This document shows, piece after piece, positions 28,750-39,260 of a stretch of DNA of 64,000 nt. Position 1 is the stretch's first letter. Every line of letters begins with the position of its first letter. The DNA comes from Allobrachymonas denitrificans DSM 15123 (GTDB lineage Bacteria > Pseudomonadota > Gammaproteobacteria > Burkholderiales > Burkholderiaceae_C): positions 53,040 to 117,039 of the forward strand of contig NZ_FOCW01000005.1 of assembly GCF_900110225.1 (NCBI RefSeq), read 5' to 3'. The notes under the pieces were generated by a model that saw only the letters and a list, made by a program, of their open reading frames with translations, did no database searches and was not told where the DNA came from. Position numbers and translations under genes: made by a program.

Positions 28750-29508
28750 ATGGAATTTCTGCTGGATCCGAACGTCTGGATCGCCTTCGCCATGCTGACC
28801 GCACTCGAGATCGTGCTCGGCGTGGACAACATCATCTTCATCTCGGTGCTGGTCGGCCGCCTGCCGGTGCAGTTCCGCAACCGCGCGCGCCAGCTGGGCC
28901 TGGGCTTTGCCATGATCACGCGCCTGCTGCTGCTGTTCTCGCTGAGCTGGGTGATGGGCCTCAAGGCCGACCTGTTCCAGGTGTTTGGCCAGGGCATCAG
29001 CGGCCGCGATCTGGTGCTGCTGCTGGGTGGCCTGTTCCTGCTGTACAAGGCATCGCACGAGATTTTCGTGGAAGTGGAAGCGCGCGAGGAAGACGCGCCG
29101 CCGCAGACCGACGGCGAGGCCATCAAGGCCGGCGGCAGCAAGCTGTTCTGGAGCATCATTGCCCAGATCGCCATCATCGACATCGTGTTTTCGCTGGATT
29201 CCGTCATCACCGCCGTGGGCATGGTGGACCAGATCTGGGTGATGGTCGCCGCCGTGGTCACTTCCGTGGGCGTGATGATGTTCGCCGCCCGCCCGATCGG
29301 CGAGTTTGTGGACAAGCACCCTTCCGTCAAGGTGCTGGCGCTGGCCTTCCTGGTGATGGTGGGCATGGCGTTGACGGCCGAGGCGTTCGAAGTGCACATG
29401 CCCAAGGGCTATATCTACGCGGCCATGGCGTTTTCGCTGGCGGTGGAAGCGCTCAACATCCGCGCCCGCGCCAAGCGACAGAGACTGGCTGCGGTCAAGG
29501 CCGAATAA
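28750..29508 (+). CDS. TerC/YoaE-family integral membrane protein
   Basis: A 252-residue polytopic membrane protein of the TerC family. It begins 'MEFLLDPNVWIAFAMLTALEIVLGVDNIIFISVLVG', where 'LExxLGxDNxxF' is the TerC signature with acidic residues in a membrane helix. The second signature 'IIDIVFSLDSVITAVG' is near 150-165. About seven membrane helices are present. Relatives export Mn2+ or act in metal loading of secreted proteins. ATG at 28750 chosen; longer upstream reading is non-coding. No yybP-ykoY riboswitch was convincing upstream. An intrinsic terminator follows. Confidence 0.9.
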   Translation: MEFLLDPNVWIAFAMLTALEIVLGVDNIIFISVLVGRLPVQFRNRARQLGLGFAMITRLLLLFSLSWVMGLKADLFQVFGQGISGRDLVLLLGGLFLLYKASHEIFVEVEAREEDAPPQTDGEAIKAGGSKLFWSIIAQIAIIDIVFSLDSVITAVGMVDQIWVMVAAVVTSVGVMMFAARPIGEFVDKHPSVKVLALAFLVMVGMALTAEAFEVHMPKGYIYAAMAFSLAVEALNIRARAKRQRLAAVKAE

Positions 29509-29544
29509 GGTAACGGGTTCACCTCAGGGCGTTAGCCCCTTCAT

Positions 29545-29574
29545 AGCCTGTCCCTGCGGGGGCGGGCTTTTTTT
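29545..29574 (+). terminator. Intrinsic terminator after the TerC-family gene
   Basis: Stem AGCCTGTCCC / GGGGCGGGCT with a short TGCG-type loop, followed by a run of seven T. It lies 36 bases after the TerC-family stop. Confidence 0.85.
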
Positions 29575-29610
29575 GCGTTGTGCATTCGGCTCAAGCGCAT
29601 CAATGCCAAT

Positions 29611-29706
29611 TGGCGGAAGGGCATGGGAGTCGAACCCACCCGGCAGCGCTTGGCGCCACCCACCGGGTTTGAAGCCCGGCCGACCCACCAGGATCGTTGC
29701 CCTTCC
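29611..29706 (-). tRNA. selC: Selenocysteine tRNA (selC, anticodon UCA)
   Basis: A 96-nt tRNA with CCA encoded. The acceptor stem pairs GGAAGGGC with GCCCTTCC, an 8-bp acceptor as in bacterial tRNA-Sec, with discriminator G. The anticodon stem GCCGGGC/ACCCGGT frames a CTTCAAA loop, giving anticodon UCA, which reads UGA. A long variable arm (about 29640-29665) and GGTTCGACTCC T-arm complete the fold. It is the last element of the fdn-sel operon, 11 bases after the selB stop, and serves the UGA codon in fdnG. Confidence 0.95.
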
Positions 29707-29717
29707 CTTTTGCCGCT

Positions 29718-31637
29718 TCAGGCAGACTCCTGAAACAGCGAACAATCCGTGCGCAGCTTGTGCACGTCGCCAACACGGCGCAGCAGGCCGATGCGGTCGA
29801 AGTATTCCAGAATCTGGATCGCGCGCTTGCGGCCGAGGCCGGTGGCGTCGCGGAAATCGGCGGCCTGCAGTTGCCCGTCCTGCGCTTCTGCCAGCCGGCG
29901 CACAGTATGCGCCAAATCGCGCATGATTTCGCCGGCATAGTACAAATCCTTGACGACCTGGTGCAGTTCTCCACGACACGCCAGACGCGCCAGCGTAGCG
30001 CGCAGCAGCGGCTCGGGCTCTGCGGTGAGCTTGGCGAGATCACGAGCCCAGGCGCCCTCGGCGCCGGACTGCAGCAGATGCGGCAGTGCCTTCTGCGCCA
30101 CGCGCTCCTCGGTGGCAGAGAGGCGCACGCCGTGTTCTGGCAGATGGACGAACGGGCCTTTGAGTTGGAGTATGCCCTGCTGCTCCGCATGCTCAAGCAC
30201 GGCCTGCCACAGAGCTTCCGGCATGCGCGGCTGTGCGAGGCGGCGCAGGCGGGAGTTGACAGGGCCGAGTTCGTCCGGGTGCTGCTCGTGGTAGCTTGCC
30301 AGCACCGTCGCCAGATGCGCCAGCACCGCTTTCAGCGGAGTTGCGGCCAGAATCCAGTGGGCATCGCCATCGCGGCGCTCCAGAGCATCTTCCGGTCGAG
30401 TGGGAGCTTGCAGAATCCCTTGTGACCTAGAAAAATTACGCAAATCCATCCCGTTCGGGTTTATTTCTGAATATTCAGATAACCGAGCAGTGACCGATGG
30501 CTGTTGTAAAGCCGCCAGCAATGCCAGCCGCTGCGGCGTACGACGGTAGCGCACCGGAGCACGCGGATCAAGTACCTGCCCGCCCGCCATGGTCCGCGTG
30601 GCCGAGGCGTCACGCAGCACCACACGGTCGCCATGCCAGGCGCCCAGCGGCGTACGGGTGATGATCTGGGCCTTGGCCGCGCCGCCTGGTGGCAGTTGCT
30701 CTGCATCCAGCAAGGCCACCGTTCCCGGCACGCTCGCAGCGCCCAGATGTACCTGTACGCGCGCGCCGGAGCGCAAGGGCTTCTCTTCGTCCTTCCACAG
30801 CGTTAGCGTCACGTCGAAACGGTCCGTCGCAAGCGCCACTGCGGAATCAACCAGCCAGTCGCCACGGTGCACGGCGTCCTTGTCGATGCCGGCTAGCGCC
30901 ACCGCACAGCGTTGGCCCGCCTGCGCCTGCTGCACCGGCTGGTTCTGCGCATGCAGGCTGCGCACGCGCACCTGCTTCATCGACGGGACCAGGGAAAGCG
31001 TATCGCCCACGCGCACGCTGCCGTGGTGGATGGTACCGGTCACCACCGTGCCGGTGCCGCCCAGCGTGAAGCTGCGGTCAATGGCAAGGCGGAACGCCAG
31101 CGCCGGCTGTACCGGAACTTGATCAGCAGCCCGAAAGCGCGCCTCCTGCCACAGCAACTCCCGCAGCGCGTCCACCCCCTGCCCCGTCTGCGCAGACACG
31201 CGCACGATGAGAGCCTGCGCCAGGGTACTCCCCTGCAACAGCTGCCGCACCTCAAGCTCCACAGCATCCAGCTGCGCAGCATCCACCCGGTCCGCCTTGG
31301 TCAGCACCACCGCGCCGCGCTCCTTGCCCAGCAGCGACAGCACCGCCAGATGCTCGCGCGTCTGCGGCATCACGCCATCATCCGCCGCAACCAGCAACAG
31401 GGCAAAGTCGATCCCGCTGGCGCCCGCCAGCATGGTGTGCACCAGTCGCTCATGGCCGGGCACATCGACAAAGCCGATCCGCTCGCCACTCTCCGGCACA
31501 TCCAGAAAGGCATAGCCCAGCTCGATGCTGATGCCGCGCTTCTTCTCTTCCGGCAAGCGGTCGGTGTCCACGCCCGTCAGCGCGCGCACCAGCGTGCTCT
31601 TGCCATGGTCGATATGGCCCGCCGTCCCGACGATCAT
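29718..31637 (-). CDS. selB: Selenocysteine-specific elongation factor SelB
   Basis: A 639-residue GTPase that delivers Sec-tRNA to the ribosome at UGA codons followed by a SECIS hairpin. It starts '[41 protein letters not shown]', with G1 and G2 of the EF-Tu class; G3 'DVPGHE' and G4 'TKAD' are present. EF-Tu-like beta barrels follow and the C-terminal ~270 residues hold the winged-helix domains that bind SECIS RNA ('[23 protein letters not shown]'). Start overlaps the selA stop (ATGA). Confidence 0.97.
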   Translation of the reverse strand: MIVGTAGHIDHGKSTLVRALTGVDTDRLPEEKKRGISIELGYAFLDVPESGERIGFVDVPGHERLVHTMLAGASGIDFALLLVAADDGVMPQTREHLAVLSLLGKERGAVVLTKADRVDAAQLDAVELEVRQLLQGSTLAQALIVRVSAQTGQGVDALRELLWQEARFRAADQVPVQPALAFRLAIDRSFTLGGTGTVVTGTIHHGSVRVGDTLSLVPSMKQVRVRSLHAQNQPVQQAQAGQRCAVALAGIDKDAVHRGDWLVDSAVALATDRFDVTLTLWKDEEKPLRSGARVQVHLGAASVPGTVALLDAEQLPPGGAAKAQIITRTPLGAWHGDRVVLRDASATRTMAGGQVLDPRAPVRYRRTPQRLALLAALQQPSVTARLSEYSEINPNGMDLRNFSRSQGILQAPTRPEDALERRDGDAHWILAATPLKAVLAHLATVLASYHEQHPDELGPVNSRLRRLAQPRMPEALWQAVLEHAEQQGILQLKGPFVHLPEHGVRLSATEERVAQKALPHLLQSGAEGAWARDLAKLTAEPEPLLRATLARLACRGELHQVVKDLYYAGEIMRDLAHTVRRLAEAQDGQLQAADFRDATGLGRKRAIQILEYFDRIGLLRRVGDVHKLRTDCSLFQESA

Positions 31638-33091
31638 GCGAGCGCCTCTTGCAGGGCAGGCAACTGGTTCAGCAGTTGCGCGGAATCCTCCAGGCAGCGC
31701 AGATCCAGCAGCAGCCGGTCTTCCGCGATGCGGCCGATCACCGGCAGCGGCAAGCGGCGCAATGCCGTCGCCAGCTCATCCAGCGCACGGCCAGCCCCCT
31801 TTTTCTGCACAGGCGCAATCGCCAGACCGGCAGAAGGCAGACGATCCACCGGCAGCGAACCAGAGCCGATCTGCCCCTGCAGCGCCACTACACTCACGAC
31901 AAAGCGCGGTGCCACGGCCTGCGCGACCGCATCCAGCAATTGCTGTGCCTGTGCGCGAATCTGGGCCTCCGGCCGCGTCAGCAGACGCAAGGTGGGAAGA
32001 TCCTGCGTCAGCCGCTCCGGACGCAGGTACAACATCAACGTAGCTTCCAGCGCGGCCAGCGGCAGCTTGCTCATGCGCAGCGCCCGCTTCATCGGGAACT
32101 TGCGGATGCGCCCCACCATTTCCTTGCTGCCGACGATCAGGCCCGCCTGCGGTCCACCCAGCAGCTTGTCCCCGCTGAAGGTCACCACATCGCAGCCGGC
32201 CGCGATCATTTCCTGCGGCAAGGGCTCGCGCGGCAGGCCGTAGCTGGCCAGATCCACCAGAGAGCCACTGCCCAGATCGGTCGCCAGCGGCACGCCACGG
32301 GCACGCGCAATGTCGGCCAGTTCGGCCTCGCTCACCGCCTTGGTAAAACCCTGCACCGCATAGTTGCTCGTATGCACCTTCATCAGCAGCGCGGTGTTGG
32401 CATTGATGGCGCGCTCGTAGTCCTGCGCATGGGTGCGGTTGGTCGTGCCCACCTCCACCAGCCGGGCACCGGCGCTTTCCATCACGTCCGGCATGCGGAA
32501 GGCTCCGCCGATTTCTACCAGCTCGCCCCGCGAGACGATCACCTCGCGCCCGCGTGCCAGCGCGGCCAGCGTCAGCAGCACGGCTGCGGCATTGTTGTTG
32601 ACCACCGTAGCCGCTTCAGCGCCGGTCAACGTGCACAGCATCTCTTCGATGATGCTGTCACGGTCGCCGCGCGCGCCGGTTTCCAGATCGTATTCCAGGT
32701 TGTTGGGGCCGGCCATCATGGTCAGCATGTGCTGCAGCGCCGGCTCGGCGAGCAGGCTGCGGCCCAGGTTGGTGTGGATGACGGTGCCCGTCAGGTTGAG
32801 CACGGCGCGCATACGGGGCTGCAGGCACTCCTGCACGCGCTCCTGCAGCTTGGCGGAAAGCACGGGCAAGACTACATCGTCCAGCAGCACGTTGCCACCG
32901 ATCACTTCGGCACGCTGGGCATCCAGCAAGGCACGCGCCTCACCAGCCAACAGCGTGTGGCCATGTTCGGCCAGCAACGCTTGCACCGCCGGCTCGCGCA
33001 GCAGTCGGTCTACAGAAGGAAGATCGCGTGGCTGGGCTGTCTGCCCGGCCCGCGAACCGTGCACCACGGATTCGTCGGGCCGCTGCATCAT
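31634..33091 (-). CDS. selA: L-seryl-tRNA(Sec) selenium transferase SelA
   Basis: A 485-residue PLP enzyme that converts Ser-tRNA(Sec) to Sec-tRNA(Sec) using selenophosphate. It has an N-terminal SelA domain ('[20 protein letters not shown]'), '[16 protein letters not shown]' near 97-112, and the PLP-binding Lys in '[13 protein letters not shown]' (K309). Its start overlaps the fdhE stop (ATGA) and its stop overlaps selB. SelD, which makes selenophosphate, is not in the window. Confidence 0.97.
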   Translation of the reverse strand: MMQRPDESVVHGSRAGQTAQPRDLPSVDRLLREPAVQALLAEHGHTLLAGEARALLDAQRAEVIGGNVLLDDVVLPVLSAKLQERVQECLQPRMRAVLNLTGTVIHTNLGRSLLAEPALQHMLTMMAGPNNLEYDLETGARGDRDSIIEEMLCTLTGAEAATVVNNNAAAVLLTLAALARGREVIVSRGELVEIGGAFRMPDVMESAGARLVEVGTTNRTHAQDYERAINANTALLMKVHTSNYAVQGFTKAVSEAELADIARARGVPLATDLGSGSLVDLASYGLPREPLPQEMIAAGCDVVTFSGDKLLGGPQAGLIVGSKEMVGRIRKFPMKRALRMSKLPLAALEATLMLYLRPERLTQDLPTLRLLTRPEAQIRAQAQQLLDAVAQAVAPRFVVSVVALQGQIGSGSLPVDRLPSAGLAIAPVQKKGAGRALDELATALRRLPLPVIGRIAEDRLLLDLRCLEDSAQLLNQLPALQEALA

Positions 33092-34107
33092 TGCAACTCC
33101 GGATCGGGAGCCGGCTCTTCCGACTCCCCGAACAGCAGCAGCAGGTTCACGCCATGGCGCTGCAGGCCGGTTTCGGCCACCAGCAGGTCCAGCGTGAGGG
33201 TGGCCAGATCATCCGCCACCGGCTCGGCCATCACGTCGCGGTCGGCATGCACCAGCTTGAGGTAATGCCCGCATTCGCTGCAGGCCTCGGCCTGCACCAC
33301 GGGTTCGCGGCCCTTGCTTTCCTCTTCGGTGGCGTCGACTGGCGCCATCGATTCGTACACCAGACCCTTGGTCGATTCGCAGTGCGTGCACTTGATGCGC
33401 ACCATGTGCCATTGCGTGCTGCACAGCGAGCAGTGCAGGTAGCGCTGGCCGCCACGTTCGGCCCCGGCCTTGACCACACTGGCCGTGGGCCGGCTGCCGC
33501 AGCAGGGGCAGGCCGTGGCATCGTCCACGCGGCCGAACGGCTCGGCGAGCCCCGCCGGTGCGCCCTGCTCCTGCACGGCAATCACCAGATGCGTCCAGTA
33601 CACCTGCAAAGCGGAAGCAATGATGGGCGCAGCGGCCATGTCCAGCCCCTGCATCACACCGTGCAGCAGCTTGTCGGCCTGCTGCTCCAGCCACTCGCCA
33701 TCGGCCTGGGTCAGGTCTTGCAGCACTTCGCGGCCGCCCTCCGGTGCCTTGGGCAACACCTCCGTCGCAATCTGGCGCAGGCACTGCTGCCATGCGGGAT
33801 CACGCGGCCAATGCTCGCCCGGCAGCGGCGGCATGCCCAGGCGCGATGCCTGCATCAGCGCCTCGCCATCCGGCAGCGGAACAACGGGAAAACTCGCCAG
33901 CGCGCGCTGCTGCGCATCCGCCAGCTCGGCCATGAATTGCAGGAACTTGCCCATGGCATGCCCGCTGGCGAGTTGGCGCAGGCGCATGGAGCGCTCGGCA
34001 AACACGCTGCTGCGTGCCGGCAGTTGCAGAAAGCTGGCCTCGCCGGCCTGGCGCTGTGCCAGTTCTTCGGCGTCCATCAGACGCGCGGTGGATGTGATCT
34101 TGTCCAT
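33088..34107 (-). CDS. fdhE: Formate dehydrogenase accessory protein FdhE
   Basis: A 339-residue cytoplasmic rubredoxin-type protein needed for maturation of the periplasmic formate dehydrogenase. The C-terminal half has the FdhE cysteine pairs: CPCCGS, CSLCST, CTHCES and CSECGH. The ATG at 34107 gives 'MDKITSTARLM', normal for FdhE; upstream residues belong to a terminator. The ribosome site is weak: the ATG follows a T-run with only GGA at -8, so initiation may be inefficient or depend on read-through. Its stop overlaps selA. Confidence 0.9.
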   Translation of the reverse strand: MDKITSTARLMDAEELAQRQAGEASFLQLPARSSVFAERSMRLRQLASGHAMGKFLQFMAELADAQQRALASFPVVPLPDGEALMQASRLGMPPLPGEHWPRDPAWQQCLRQIATEVLPKAPEGGREVLQDLTQADGEWLEQQADKLLHGVMQGLDMAAAPIIASALQVYWTHLVIAVQEQGAPAGLAEPFGRVDDATACPCCGSRPTASVVKAGAERGGQRYLHCSLCSTQWHMVRIKCTHCESTKGLVYESMAPVDATEEESKGREPVVQAEACSECGHYLKLVHADRDVMAEPVADDLATLTLDLLVAETGLQRHGVNLLLLFGESEEPAPDPELQ

Positions 34108-34112
34108 AAATC

Positions 34113-34148
34113 CAAAAAGAAAGCCCCGGCTGCACTTGCCGCCGGGGC
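34113..34148 (-). terminator. Intrinsic terminator inside the fdn-sel operon
   Basis: On the minus strand, GCCCCGGC pairs with GCCGGGGC around a 10-base loop, followed by TTTCTTTTT. It sits 19 bases after the fdnI stop and directly before fdhE, between the dehydrogenase subunit genes and the fdhE-selA-selB-selC part. It likely reduces, without abolishing, transcription of the latter. Confidence 0.8.
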
Positions 34149-34167
34149 CTGTTACCGGCAATGCGGA

Positions 34168-34800
34168 TCAGGTACGGTCGGTACTGCCTCCAGTGACCTT
34201 CTTGTACCACAGATAGTGATGCTGCTTGGCCCAGCCGGCAGAAACCGTGCCCTGGGTCATGGCGCGCACGGTGCCCTTCACCCACAGCGCTGCATAGATG
34301 TGGATGACCACCAGCAGCGAGATGATGAAGGCAGCCAGCGCGTGCAGCACCACGGCCAGACGTTGCAGCGGGATCGGCACGGAATCGGCAAACCAGGCCT
34401 GCCAGAACAGCACACCAGTCACCAGCAGCACGATCAGGCAGATGCACACGCCCCAGAACACGCCTTTCTGGCCGGCGTTGTACTTGCCCACCGGCGGCAT
34501 GGCGGTCTGGTTGCCCTTGAGCATGTCGCCCGAGTGCTTGATCCACTCCGCGTCATCCTTGGTCGGCAGGTTGTCGCGCCAGTAGCGCGCCAGCATGAAC
34601 AGGAAGGCGATGAACACGCCGATACCGAAGTACGGGTGCACAATGCGCGTCCATTGCGGGCCGCCAAAGATGCCGGTCAGCGGGAACAGGTTGGGATGGA
34701 ACAGCGCCAGCCCCGAGAATCCCGCCAGGCCGAACAGGATGACCATGATCCAGTGGTTGAAGCGCGTCACACCACTGTGTCGATGCAGATAGCGTTTCAT
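34168..34800 (-). CDS. fdnI: Formate dehydrogenase gamma (cytochrome b556) subunit
   Basis: A 210-residue integral membrane subunit that carries electrons from FdnGH to quinone. Four membrane helices are visible, with heme-ligand His candidates in 'TRFNHWIMVILFGLAGFSGLALFHP' and 'HALAAFIISLLVVIHIYAALWVKG'. 'GKYNAGQK' is the FdnI/FdoI signature loop. ATG at 34800 was chosen because an AGGAG ribosome site is 7 bases away; GTG at 34803 is in frame. It overlaps the fdnH stop (TGATG) and is followed by a terminator. Confidence 0.95.
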   Translation of the reverse strand: MKRYLHRHSGVTRFNHWIMVILFGLAGFSGLALFHPNLFPLTGIFGGPQWTRIVHPYFGIGVFIAFLFMLARYWRDNLPTKDDAEWIKHSGDMLKGNQTAMPPVGKYNAGQKGVFWGVCICLIVLLVTGVLFWQAWFADSVPIPLQRLAVVLHALAAFIISLLVVIHIYAALWVKGTVRAMTQGTVSAGWAKQHHYLWYKKVTGGSTDRT

Positions 34801-35750
34801 CACGATTCTCCTTTCTCGGACTCGTGCGCCGGCAGGATCTGCACCAGTCTGCCATCGGCAGTGCGCACCGGATCAGGCACATCGGCCTCATCCTCGGGTT
34901 CCTCTTCCGGACCGACCTTCACGTAGTGGAAGAAGCCGGTCACGGCCGCACCGATCATGGCCGCCAGGGCCAGCGGCTTGGCAATGCCTTTCCACAGGCC
35001 CACCAGCGGGCTGATGGCCGGGTCCTTGGGCAGGTCGTTGTACAGCTCCGGCTTGTCGGCGTGCTGCAGCACGTACATGACGTGCGTGCCCTGCACTCCT
35101 TCGGGGTTGTACACGCCGGCGTTCTCGTAGCCACGCTCCTTCAGGTCGGCCACGCGGGTGGCGCCGAAGTCCAGCATGTCGGACTTGGTGCCGAAGCGGA
35201 TCGCGCCGGTCGGGCAGGTCTTGACGCAGGCCGGCTCCAGGCCCACGCCAACACGGTCCGAGCAGAGCGAGCACTTGTAGGCCTTGTTGTCCTTGGTGCT
35301 GATGCGCGGCACGTCGAACGGGCAGCCCTTCACGCAGTAGCCGCAGCCAATGCAGTTTTCACTGATGAAATCCACAATGCCGTTGGCGTACTTGACGATG
35401 GCACCGGGGGCCGGGCAGGCCTTCAGGCAGCCCGGGTCCTCGCAGTGCATGCAGCCGTCCTTGCGGATCAGCCACTCGAGCTTGCCCTGCTCCACCTCCA
35501 CTTCGGAGAAGCGCATCACGGTCCAGGCCTCGGGGGCCAGATCGGCCGGGTTGTCGTACACCCCGACGTTGTGGCCCACTTCGGGGCGCAGATCGTTCCA
35601 CTGCATGCAGGCGACCTGACAGGCCTTGCAGCCGATGCAGGACGACACATCGATCAGCTTGGCGACTTCCGGCACCGCAGTGCGCACCTGCGGGGTGGGC
35701 GTGGTGGTGGCGGAACGCTTGGCGATATCCAGGGATTGCAAAGATGACAT
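34800..35750 (-). CDS. fdnH: Formate dehydrogenase iron-sulfur beta subunit
   Basis: A 316-residue subunit with four [4Fe-4S] clusters. Cysteine motifs: '[11 protein letters not shown]', '[13 protein letters not shown]', '[11 protein letters not shown]' and '[20 protein letters not shown]'. A C-terminal membrane anchor ([20 protein letters not shown]) follows, as in FdnH. Start ATG 35750 has an AGGGGGAG ribosome site; longer reading into fdnG is unneeded. It passes electrons from the Mo/W active site to FdnI. Confidence 0.95.
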   Translation of the reverse strand: MSSLQSLDIAKRSATTTPTPQVRTAVPEVAKLIDVSSCIGCKACQVACMQWNDLRPEVGHNVGVYDNPADLAPEAWTVMRFSEVEVEQGKLEWLIRKDGCMHCEDPGCLKACPAPGAIVKYANGIVDFISENCIGCGYCVKGCPFDVPRISTKDNKAYKCSLCSDRVGVGLEPACVKTCPTGAIRFGTKSDMLDFGATRVADLKERGYENAGVYNPEGVQGTHVMYVLQHADKPELYNDLPKDPAISPLVGLWKGIAKPLALAAMIGAAVTGFFHYVKVGPEEEPEDEADVPDPVRTADGRLVQILPAHESEKGES

Positions 35751-35763
35751 GTTTCGCTCCCCC

Positions 35764-38700
35764 TCAGATCTTCTCGATGTTGACGGTAAAGGACTTGTAC
35801 TCGGGTGTCTGGGTATTCGCATCGCCCACGAACGGGGTCAGCGTATTCACCAGATAACCGGGCTTGGTCAGGCCCACATAGCCCCAGTGGTTGGGCAACC
35901 CCACGGTATCCACCTTCTGGCCGTCCACGGTCAGTTGCTGGATCCGCTTGGTCACCACCGCCACGGCCTTGATGAAGCCGCGGTTGGAACTGACCTTGAC
36001 GCGATCACCCTGCGCGATGCCCTTGGCCTTGGCCAGCTCTTCACCGATCTCGATGAACTGCTCGGGCTGCAGGATGGCGTTGCTCAGCGCGTTCTTGGTC
36101 CAGTAGTGGAAGTGCTCCGTCAGACGGTAGCTGGTCGCCACATACGGGAACTCCGACGGCTTGCCGAAAGCCTCCATGTCGCCCTTGAACACGCGCGCGG
36201 CCGGGTTGGACATGGCCTTGGCGTTGTTCGGGTGCATGGGGTTGCGGGTCAGCGGAGACTCGAAGGGCTCGTAGTGCTCGGGCAGCGGGCCGTCAGCCAT
36301 GCCGCTGGGCGCGAACAGGCGTGCCACGCCTTCGGCCGTCATGATGAACGGCTGCATGCGCTCGGCATCGGCCGGGTTGGCGTCGGCCTTGTAGTCGGGC
36401 ACGTCGGAACCGGTCCATTGCTTGCCGTTCCAGAACACCAGGCGGCGCTTGGCATCCCAGGGCTTGCCATCAGGGGCAGCCGAGGCGGCGTTGTACAGGA
36501 TGCGGCGGTTGACCGGCCAGCACCAGGCCCAGTTGGGCGTCTGGCCGTTGTTCCACGGATCGCTGTTGTCGCGGCGCGCCATCATGTTGCCTGCCTCGGT
36601 CCAGGAGCCGGCGTAAATCCAGCAGCCGCATGCCGTGCTGCCATCATCGCGCAGTTGCGCAAAGCTGGACACCTGCTGGCCCGCCTTCAGGATCACGTTG
36701 CCGGTGGCGGCGTCGGTCAGTTCGGCTAGCGCCTTGCCGTTCGATTCCATGGCCAGCTCGGAAGCCGTGGGCGCGTGCGGCACACGGTATTTCCAGTCCA
36801 GGTTCAGGATCGGGTCGGGGAAGGCACCACCATCCTTGCGGTAGGCGTTGCGCAGGCGCAGGAACAGCTCGGCCATGATTTCCATGTCCGGCTTGGCTTC
36901 ACCCGGCGGGTTGGCGCCCTTCCAGTGCCACTGCAGCCAGCGGCTGGAGTTGGTGATGGAACCATCCTCCTCGGCAAAGCAGCAGGTCGGCAGGCGGAAC
37001 ACCGTGGTCTGGATCTCTTCGCTCTTGACGTCGTTGGACTCACCGAAGTTCTGCCAGAATTCCGACGTTTCGGTGTTGAGCGGATCCATGGTGACCAGGT
37101 ACTTGAGCTTGCTCAGGCCGGCGATGATCTTCTTCTTGTTGGGGAAGGAGCCCACCGGGTTGAAGCCCTGGCAGAAATACCCATTGAGCTTGCCCTGGTT
37201 CATCAGCTCGAACGCGACCAGCACGTCATACAGCCGGTCCCACTTCGGCAGATAGTGGTAGGCCCAGTCGTTCTCGGCCGTGGCCGCATCGCCAAACCAG
37301 GCCTTCTGCATGCTGACGAAGAACTTGGGATAGTTCTGCCAGTAGCTCATCTGGTTCGGGCGCAGCGGCTTGAGGGCACGCGCCGCATAGTAGGTTGCCA
37401 GATCCTGCTCGCTGTCGCGCGGCAGGGACAGGTAACCCGGCAGGTTGGTGGAGAGCAGGCCCAGGTCCGTCAGGCCCTGGATGTTGCTGTGACCGCGCAG
37501 CGCGTTCACGCCACCGCCCAGCTGGCCCACGTTACCCAGCAGCAGCTGCATGATGGCGGCCGTGCGGATGATCTGCGAGCCGATGCTGTGCTGGGTCCAG
37601 CCCAGGGCATACATCACCGTCATCACACGATCCGTGGTGGACGTGCTGGCAATCATCTCGCACACCTTCAGGAACTTGTCCCTGGGCGTGCCGGTGATCT
37701 GCTCGACCATCTCGGGCGTGTAGCGGCTGTAGTGCTGCTTCATGATCTGCAGCACGCAGCGCGGGTGCTCCATGGTCATGTCGACCTTGGCGTAATCACC
37801 CTCTTTCTCGTAGCCCCAGCTCGCGTTGTCGTACTTGCGCGCCTCGGCGTCGTAACCCGAGAAGATGCCGTCCTCGAAACGGTAACCCTCGCCCACGATG
37901 AAAGTGGCATTGGTGTAGTTGCGGACGTATTCCGTCTGGATCTTGTTGTTGCTCAGCAGGTAGTTGACCACACCGCCCAGGAAGGCAATGTCACTGCCGG
38001 CACGCAACGGTGCGTAGTAATCGGCCATGGCGGCCGAGCGCGTGAAGCGCGGATCGACCACGATCAGCTTCGCCTTGTTGCGCTGCTTCGCCTCGATCAC
38101 CCATTTGAAACCCACGGGATGCGCTTCTGCAGCGTTCCCGCCCATGATCAGCACGAGATCGGCGTTCTTGATGTCCTCCCAGTGGTTGGTCATCGCGCCG
38201 CGGCCAAACGTCGGAGCCAGACTGGCTACCGTCGGGCCGTGTCAGACACGTGCCTGGTTATCGAATACCAGTGTGCCGAGGCTGCGCATCACCTTGTGCG
38301 TGATGTAGCCAGCCTCGTTGGACGATGCCGATGCAGCCAGAAAGCCGGTGCTCGTCCAGCGGTTGACGACCTGTCCGGCGGCGTTGGTCGTCTGGAAGTT
38401 CGCGTCGCGGTCTTCCTTCATGAACTTGACGATGCGCGTCATCGCCTCGTCCCAGCTGATGCGCTTCCATTCCTTGCTGCCCGGCTCGCGCACCTCGGGG
38501 TACTTCAGGCGGTTGGGGCTGTGGACGAAATCGAGCAGGCCGGCGCCCTTCGGGCACAGCGAGCCGCGGCTGACCGGATGGTCCGGGTCGCCCTCGATGT
38601 GGATGATGCTGCCGCGCACGTTCTTGGAGCCATCACCCAGGGTGTACATGATCAGGCCGCAACCAACCGAGCAATAGGTGCAAGTGTTGCGGGTTTCGAT

Positions 38701-38829
38701 GGTGCGGGCCAGCTTGAAGTTGCGCGTTTCGGCAAGGGCAGCCGTGGGCGAGAAGCCCAGAGCCACCAGGCTGGATCCCACCAGCCCTGCGCCACTGACC
38801 CGGAAGAATTGTCTCCGGTCCATGTCCAT
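35764..38829 (-). CDS. fdnG: Selenocysteine-containing formate dehydrogenase alpha subunit
   Basis: A 1021-residue molybdo/tungsto-bis-MGD catalytic subunit. It has a Tat signal (RRQFFR at 5-10), a [4Fe-4S] site with C50, C53, C57 and C92, and an in-frame UGA at 38244-38242 as codon 196, in 'FDNQARV-U-HGPTVAS'. That is the position and context of Sec196 in E. coli FdnG. After UGA the frame continues unbroken ('[18 protein letters not shown]') to the true stop at 35764. A naive call would split it into a 195-aa and an 809-aa gene. It oxidises formate in the periplasm, N-type/O-type respiratory class. The fdn- and fdo-type cannot be told apart. Confidence 0.97.
38205..38244 (-). promoter_or_regulatory. 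Bacterial SECIS element at fdnG UGA codon
   Basis: Counting the U of UGA as 1, a hairpin with G15-G16 pairing C31-C32, a bulged U17, a stem A18-G19-C20-C21-A22 against U26-G27-G28-C29-U30 and a three-base loop with G23 and U24 is seen. The bulged U17 and loop G23/U24 are the residues SelB recognises in E. coli fdhF/fdnG. The hairpin therefore marks the UGA as selenocysteine, not stop. Confidence 0.9.
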
Positions 38830-39221
38830 TGTTTCAGCCCTCCTTCTTCCTGTTCGGGATACTTCTTGACACGGCTTATCTTAGCCCTTCAAGACCCCTT
38901 AAATTCAAGGGTTAACCCATGCCAGCGCAGAGGCTGTTGACTAAATTTCAATGGATTCTTGCCATTTTTTAAATTCCTTGAACGGCGCGAACCCCTGCAG
39001 CTCAGCCAGAGCCGGAACGAGTGATGCTCCCCAGGCCATTGCGCGCAGATGGAATAGTTCCCTTCCAGAGAGCCACCATGAGATCCCTGAACTTGACCGG
39101 CAACCGGAATGGAGGAAAAAGGATTTGAATTGGCGTGAGCTCGTTTCTTGCGTTGCCTCCGATCACACGGCCATGCCCGCATGGAAAAAGCGGAACTTAA
39201 TGCTTCGGCACCCCGAAAAAC
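38830..39221. other. Intergenic region upstream of fdnG
   Basis: About 390 bases without a convincing gene. Reading leftward, an AAGGAGGGCTG ribosome site precedes fdnG. Around 38875-38915 there is AT-rich sequence with TTGAAT and TAAGAT, 19 bases apart, as a weak promoter candidate. Frames crossing this region run into the tRNA-Ser and have no coding look. Confidence 0.5.
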
Positions 39222-39256
39222 AAAAAAGCCAAGTGAAATCAATCACTTGGCTTTTT
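39222..39256 (-). terminator. Intrinsic terminator after tRNA-Ser
   Basis: Arms AAGCCAAGTGA and TCACTTGGCTT form an 11-bp stem around a TTGATT loop, with a T-run on either side. On the minus strand it follows tRNA-Ser by about 5 bases, so it ends the lysC/tRNA transcript. Confidence 0.9.
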
Positions 39257-39260
39257 ATTC

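Noticed and set aside
38242-38829. fdnG as a frameshifted or stop-broken pseudogene
   Set aside because: The frame is unchanged on both sides of the UGA, the context is that of a known Sec codon, a SECIS hairpin follows, and selA, selB and selC are present.
36775-38940. 721-codon plus-strand frame opposite fdnG
   Set aside because: Antisense shadow of fdnG; no recognisable domains.
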